NCBI GenBank assembly: GCA_954871525.1
Contig: OX940861.1
Coordinates: 9,904,842 to 9,968,841 of the forward strand
From: Parietaria judaica
Taxonomy: Eukaryota > Streptophyta > Magnoliopsida > Rosales > Urticaceae
Reading direction: 5' to 3'
DNA: 64,000 nt
In this document: piece by piece, positions 60,097 to 64,000 of the stretch
How positions within the stretch are numbered: position 1 is the stretch's first letter
Layout: the number at the start of each line of letters is the position of its first letter
Position numbers and translations under genes: made by a program
Notes under the pieces: model-generated
What the model was told of the DNA's origin: nothing
The model's database searches: none
Seen by the model: only the letters and a program-made list of their open reading frames with translations

Positions 60097-62049
60097 CAAG
60101 TCCAGCGACACGAGAAGCCGCTCTAACAGAGAAGGGATCGGCAAGGAAAAACCTAGCCGAAGACTCTCCAGAGGAACCGCGACCATCCCGTCATGGGGAT
60201 ATCCAGGGAGCTCCCCCTCCAACGGGGCACATACCCCCGGCAAGACCAGACGCTCTGCCCTAAAAAAGGCTCCAAGCTCCGCCTGGGTCACAAAGCTCGG
60301 AATATTAACGTCCAGGAAAAGTGCGGTTGAACGCAACCGGTAAAGGCCACCCTCACCTGAGGAGGCCCCGGTTCTCCTCCTAACTATCCTATATAAATTT
60401 GGGCATGACCTGCCTGCCATGCCGACACCATAACGTGGTCCCTCCACGCCATGGGCTCCATAAGCAGTACCTGCGGCAGCCCTAACACTATCTACATTTA
60501 CGCCGGGGGATCTCAGACCCGCTTCCGGGACAACAGAAGAACTATGTTCGGGACCCATCACGGGGTGACTCGCCTCGGCCAACGTAGACCTCGACGACCC
60601 GAATACCGACCGGGGCATCGCACGAAAAACTGGTTGAAACTCCGGGGTTCCCAGAAAATCAGCCGGATACCACCGGCCGCCGGCATTGGCCGTTAACGTC
60701 ACCGATATGGTCACCGGCCGACCTCGGCAACCACGGACCTCAAGATATTGACGATCCCGGCCGGAACTACCCCTACGGATTCGGAGCAAGGCCGAACCCG
60801 CCGGAGCCACCCTCGCCGCCACGGGAACCCCGCCAATAAAACGGGAAAGATCCCCGCCGGCCGAGGAACCCACCGAAGCGGGTGAGGGAGAGTAGCCCGG
60901 CCGAGCTCCCCCGTCACCTGCGTCACCCGACTTCGGCGCAAACCCGCTCGCCCGGACCTCTCTGACGTGACGCCGCCCTCCGCCGCCGGCGACCGGGCCC
61001 ACAGATCGGGCCACAAAGAACCTGATCTCGCCGGAGCTCGACTCCCGTTCGCCCGATGAGGATCGGGCTCTCCCATCTTCATCGGCGTCGGCCACCGGCC
61101 CAAATCCACTAGCCCGAGTCGTGCCGTCGCGCCGCCCGCCATCGCCGGCAACCCCCACAGCCCCGATCGTGGGGATCGGGTCACCTCCGAGGACTCGCGA
61201 GCCAAACCCACGCGAGTTTGGGCTTGGCCGAGCTCCTCCACCACCGCCGGCGTGCTCCACCGGCCCAGATCTGGTCGACCTCGAGCCACGGCCCTTAGAC
61301 GACCACCTTCCGCCGGCGACGGAGCCCACGGCGTCGCCATCGGCGAGCTCGAGTCCGCCCGACCCAAACGAAGCCAAACGCCGACCTCCAAGCTCCTCCA
61401 CCTCGCCGACGGCCGCCACTGACATCCCCGAGCTCGCCACACCGAGCCAGTCACGGTGGTGGTCTTCTCCGGCGACGGCAAACTCCGGCGAAGAGTTGGC
61501 GACTGATTTCTCCATTTTGGCTCGCGGGTTCTAGAGAGAGAAAGTCGCTCGATTTCGAGTTTTAGACTTCGTTTTTTCGAAAATTATAACGAGGCTCGTG
61601 AAATGGGGAAACTAGATAACGAAAGGACAGACGCGATGCAAAAATCGGAATTCAAAAATGCTACCCGGTAAAAAAGTTACGGAAAAAAAACGTACCTTTT
61701 ACTATTGAGCCGTCCTGCCTCTAATTTATAAAGTTTCTCGGAAATGAAAAATTCCCAAAAAAACTAGGGGGTTAATGTTACGGGTATTTTACGCAATTGA
61801 TTTAATATTAATTAACAAAAGAAAAATTATTTAAATTAATTTTTCTTTTATTAATTAATTAATTATAATCAATTTTACACAAAATATTCACCGGAAGCCT
61901 GTTTTCGAAAAATAAAGGGTCCAGATGATCCCAAAAATATCGAAACACCCAAAATCGATATAAAATTTGTAAAAAACTGCCTCGGGAAACACCCGGGGCC
62001 TCCGGGACACGTCGGGAAACACCCGAGCGGGCCCCACAGGCCCCAAGGG

Positions 62050-62332
62050 TAGAACTGAAAGTGACGACTTCGCGACCCGTCGCGACGGAATCGCCGGAAA
62101 TCGCCAACCTTCCCGTCGCGATGCGTCGTGGTGCTTTTGCTCGCGATCGTCGCGACGTTGAGCGAGAGAGAGAGAGAGAGAGAGAGAGAGTGACAGAGAG
62201 AGAGATCGCGACGAAGGAACCCCATCTCGAATCATCGCGATTTTCACCTCCCCGTCACGAGCCGTCGCGAAGTCCTCCTCCCCGTCGCGAACCGTCGCGA
62301 CGTCCTCCTCTGCGTCGTCACTTTCAGCTCTA
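62050..62332. mobile_element. 283-bp MITE in the right LTR of element D
   Basis: An exact 8-bp target duplication, CCCAAGGG, lies at 62042-62049 and 62333-62340. The terminal inverted repeats are TAGARCTGAAAGTGACGA with one mismatch. The left LTR keeps the empty site with a single copy of the target. The interior is rich in TCGCGAC motifs and has a GA microsatellite at about 62163-62190. The 8-bp duplication fits hAT. Confidence 0.95.
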
Positions 62333-62838
62333 CCCAAGGGTCACTCGAGTGGGCCCCACAGCCCCCAAGGGGCACTACCGCGTGTCAGACGGCCCACCAG
62401 GTCCACCAAGGGTCAAGTTTGACCCCGCCACATGTCAGCTCCTCATTGGGCGCGAGAAAACCCTGCAGCCAACCAGAGCGCGACACACAGGCGCTGACGT
62501 CAGCCCTGATCCCCTCGCGCGTGGGTTTCGCGTCACCGCCACTGTTCCCGCGCGTGAGGGCGCGTCCGACGTCGGATTAAGACGCCGATTACGGCGTTGG
62601 ATCGGTCACGTCCGGGGGACCCGAAAAAATATATTATATTACCCCGGGGGCTTCCCAAGGTAATATTTATTCACGTTTTAACCCCCTGACCTTCATATAA
62701 ATAGGAGCTCGGTTTTCACTTAACGGAAACTCGATTCTCACCCCGAGAACTCGCCTAAAACTCTCTCTACTCCCTCTAAAACTCGCCTCCCCTCAAATAT
62801 CACTCTAATGTTGAGCGTCGGAGGTGAATCAGGGGGTA

Positions 62839-62862
62839 CCCCCCCCCCCCCCCCCCCCCCCC
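62839..62862. repeat. Run of 24 cytosines
   Basis: An uninterrupted C24 run follows GGGGGTA in the right LTR of element D. Such tracts are rare and can form i-motif or, on the other strand, G-quadruplex structures. The exact length may be uncertain in an assembly. Confidence 0.85.
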
Positions 62863-63205
62863 AGTTCTCCCTGACCGCGGGTGTTGTTTTGTCCAGGTTC
62901 TGAGAGCGAAAAATCACATATGAGCCGAAAGCTCTGGAGAAAATTCTGGCACGATCTAAGACCCTCCTTGCCAAGGTTCTAGATCCGTGAGGTGCTCGTT
63001 CTATCCACTAGTCTTGTATCTCCAGCAGATATACTGATTACGCGGATAGCCCGAGGACCCGGATCTGTCCCCGTGACACCGGTTGAGGGTCTGGTCCACC
63101 AGGGTTCACTGGAAAGTCGATACTGTGACCCCCCCTACACAGTGGACAGGAATCCATTTTGGTGTCCCGAACCTGTAATCCGGGCCAGGCCAAGTCCTGG
63201 CCCTA

Positions 63206-64000
63206 AACCAGTGGCGAAGCTAGCTATTTCAACTAGGAGGGGCACTAGTATATATTAAACATAATGTCTCTTTTAGTATACGATTTTTTATCATGCTATA
63301 TATCGAAGACACGATGATAATAATAATAATAATTCTAAAAAAGTTAATAATTATTCCACAAAATATTACAAATAAGTTGTATTCTTAATTCATATTCAGT
63401 AAAAAAAAATCACTAGCATAAGAGTATATCAAGTTATCTATCATCTATATATTAAATAAACAGTTAAAGTTCTATGTTTTAGCTTATTTAGCTCCATCAT
63501 ATATATGGGTAAATTAAAACCCATTAAAAATATATACGTGTAAATCAATGTTGAGGTTAGTTCCTATTTCTATGGGCTAGTTAGTATACATAATACATGT
63601 ATTCATATATATATATATGGTGTATAATTAAATTTTGTTCCTATTTCCATGAGTGACATGGGCTACCAATCAAGTTTGACTATTAAAATACTAATAAAAA
63701 ATTAAAAATAGAGAATTGAGAGTGGGCAATAACATAAATCATCAATATATGCTTGAAAACTGATTCAAAATATATAAACTCAAACCAAGAACAGAGAGTT
63801 AAAAAGATCATTAGTCATAAATATACATTACAAAACATACAACATCAGTTCATTCCATTCAGAAACGAAGCAGGTAAGGTACAGCAAAAACCATCATAAT
63901 GAAACTATGAAGAAGTTGATTACTTATAATATCTACACCAAACCCAACTTCACATTTTCACAAGGAGAATCATGTCTCAAATATGGAACCATCCTGCTTC
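63206..64000. other. AT-rich DNA to the window end
   Basis: No gene is supported. CAGTGGCGAAGC at 63210-63221 resembles the end of a common plant hAT-type element, starting right where element D stops; its other end is not in the window or was not found. Confidence 0.45.

Larger units (their letters stand above)
49048..61515 (-). pseudogene. Antisense gene of element D, Transposase_28-like, split by Gypsy element E
   Basis: On the minus strand, exon 1 runs from the ATG at 61515 to 60102, is cut by Gypsy element E, and continues from 50722 to a splice site not fixed here (between about 50480 and 50317). Exons 2 (50174-49870) and 3 (49791-49048) have clear acceptors (TTTTGCAG and GTTGCAG) and a GTACGC donor. 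A long Ser/Gly/Arg-rich N-terminus precedes the conserved core: SFVTQAELGAFF, VPLESLRLGFSLPI, LVSLDL, then HPLQVRPDAWWF. That pattern matches the plant putative gypsy-type transposon domain (PF04195) as I know it. Exon 3 has a helical part (AHETLAMRDAEIAHLRGAH) and an acidic end. The reading frame matches on both sides of the Gypsy insertion. Its function is unknown. Confidence 0.7.
47127..63205 (+). mobile_element. Element D: large LTR element without gag-pol, Tat-like, with an antisense gene
   Basis: LTR copies lie at 47127-47968 and 61777-63205. The purine-rich string AACTAGGGGG just before the right LTR sets the plus orientation. Excluding the nested Gypsy element (50728-60096) the internal part is about 4.4 kb: a 114-bp tandem array, then an antisense spliced gene. 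No gag, protease, reverse transcriptase or integrase is visible. Extra, sometimes antisense, ORFs with a domain linked to DNA transposons are known from the Tat lineage of Ty3/gypsy, and the structure fits a non-autonomous derivative of that group. The lineage is inferred. No target duplication was found at the outer ends. Confidence 0.7.
61777..63205 (+). repeat. Right LTR of element D
   Basis: It begins TGTTACGGG after the purine tract. It carries a nested 283-bp MITE (62050-62332), a C24 tract, and about 292 bp (62751-63043) that the left LTR lacks. The end is placed at GGCCCTA, where similarity to the left LTR stops; it does not show the usual CA. Confidence 0.75.

Noticed and set aside
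61121..62663. Plus-strand ORFs of 137 and 200 codons
   Set aside because: The first is antisense to exon 1 of the element D gene, and the second spans a MITE and an LTR. Neither has a domain.
1..64000. CRISPR arrays, operons or bacterial-type systems
   Set aside because: The spliced genes, polymerase III tRNA gene and retroelements are plant nuclear features. The regular repeats found are transposon-derived and have no spacer-repeat pattern.

Overview
The window reads as nuclear chromosomal DNA of a flowering plant, most likely a dicot. It is AT-rich with spliced GT-AG genes, a plant-type cytosolic tRNA gene, a plant-specific QWRF-family gene and plant Copia, Gypsy, LINE, SINE, Helitron, hAT-like and Mutator-like repeats. 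I cannot name the species. Host genes are few: a six-exon QWRF microtubule-associated protein gene (4257-8280, minus), a three-exon small secreted peptide precursor not described by a single long ORF (36651-37648, minus), a tRNA-Ala(CGC) gene (38005-38077, plus) and a three-exon ribosomal protein S29 gene (39443-39886, minus). None of these is linked in an operon; they are independent genes in a repeat-rich background.

Layout, left to right. 1-14 kb holds the QWRF gene with a solo LTR in its third intron, a 469-bp foldback MITE, two hAT-type MITEs with exact 8-bp target duplications, and a SINE. 14.25-27.8 kb is a three-level nest of Copia material: a gag-only Copia element (A) is interrupted by an LTR-like segment (B), which is interrupted by a Copia element (C) with 2.7-kb LTRs and a perfect 5-bp target duplication. 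Element C has lost gag and integrase and carries a spliced-looking zinc-finger gene fragment instead. 27.8-36.5 kb holds a MITE-like element, a 5'-truncated LINE with a 21-bp target duplication, a second SINE with a 17-bp target duplication, and a 2.8-kb non-autonomous Helitron. 36.6-40 kb is the small gene island (peptide, tRNA-Ala, RPS29). 40.2-40.7 kb holds a second 469-bp foldback MITE.

41.2-46.9 kb is a nearly complete L1-type LINE on the minus strand, with endonuclease, reverse transcriptase and RNase H. It is broken by one frameshift, one stop codon and an 889-bp hAT insertion. 47.1-63.2 kb is a large LTR element (D) without gag-pol. D carries a 114-bp tandem repeat and an antisense, intron-containing gene resembling the putative gypsy-type transposon (Transposase_28) family. 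A 9.37-kb Gypsy element (E) sits inside that antisense gene with a perfect CAAGT duplication and 999-bp LTRs that differ at only four positions in my hand comparison, so it is the youngest large insertion. The right LTR of D carries a 283-bp MITE absent from the left LTR, and a run of 24 cytosines.

The most interesting signals are the candidate tyrosine-sulfated secreted peptide, the tandem exon-plus-intron duplication in the gene fragment carried by Copia element C, and the antisense spliced gene in element D. All family assignments come from reading the sequence; no database search was run.
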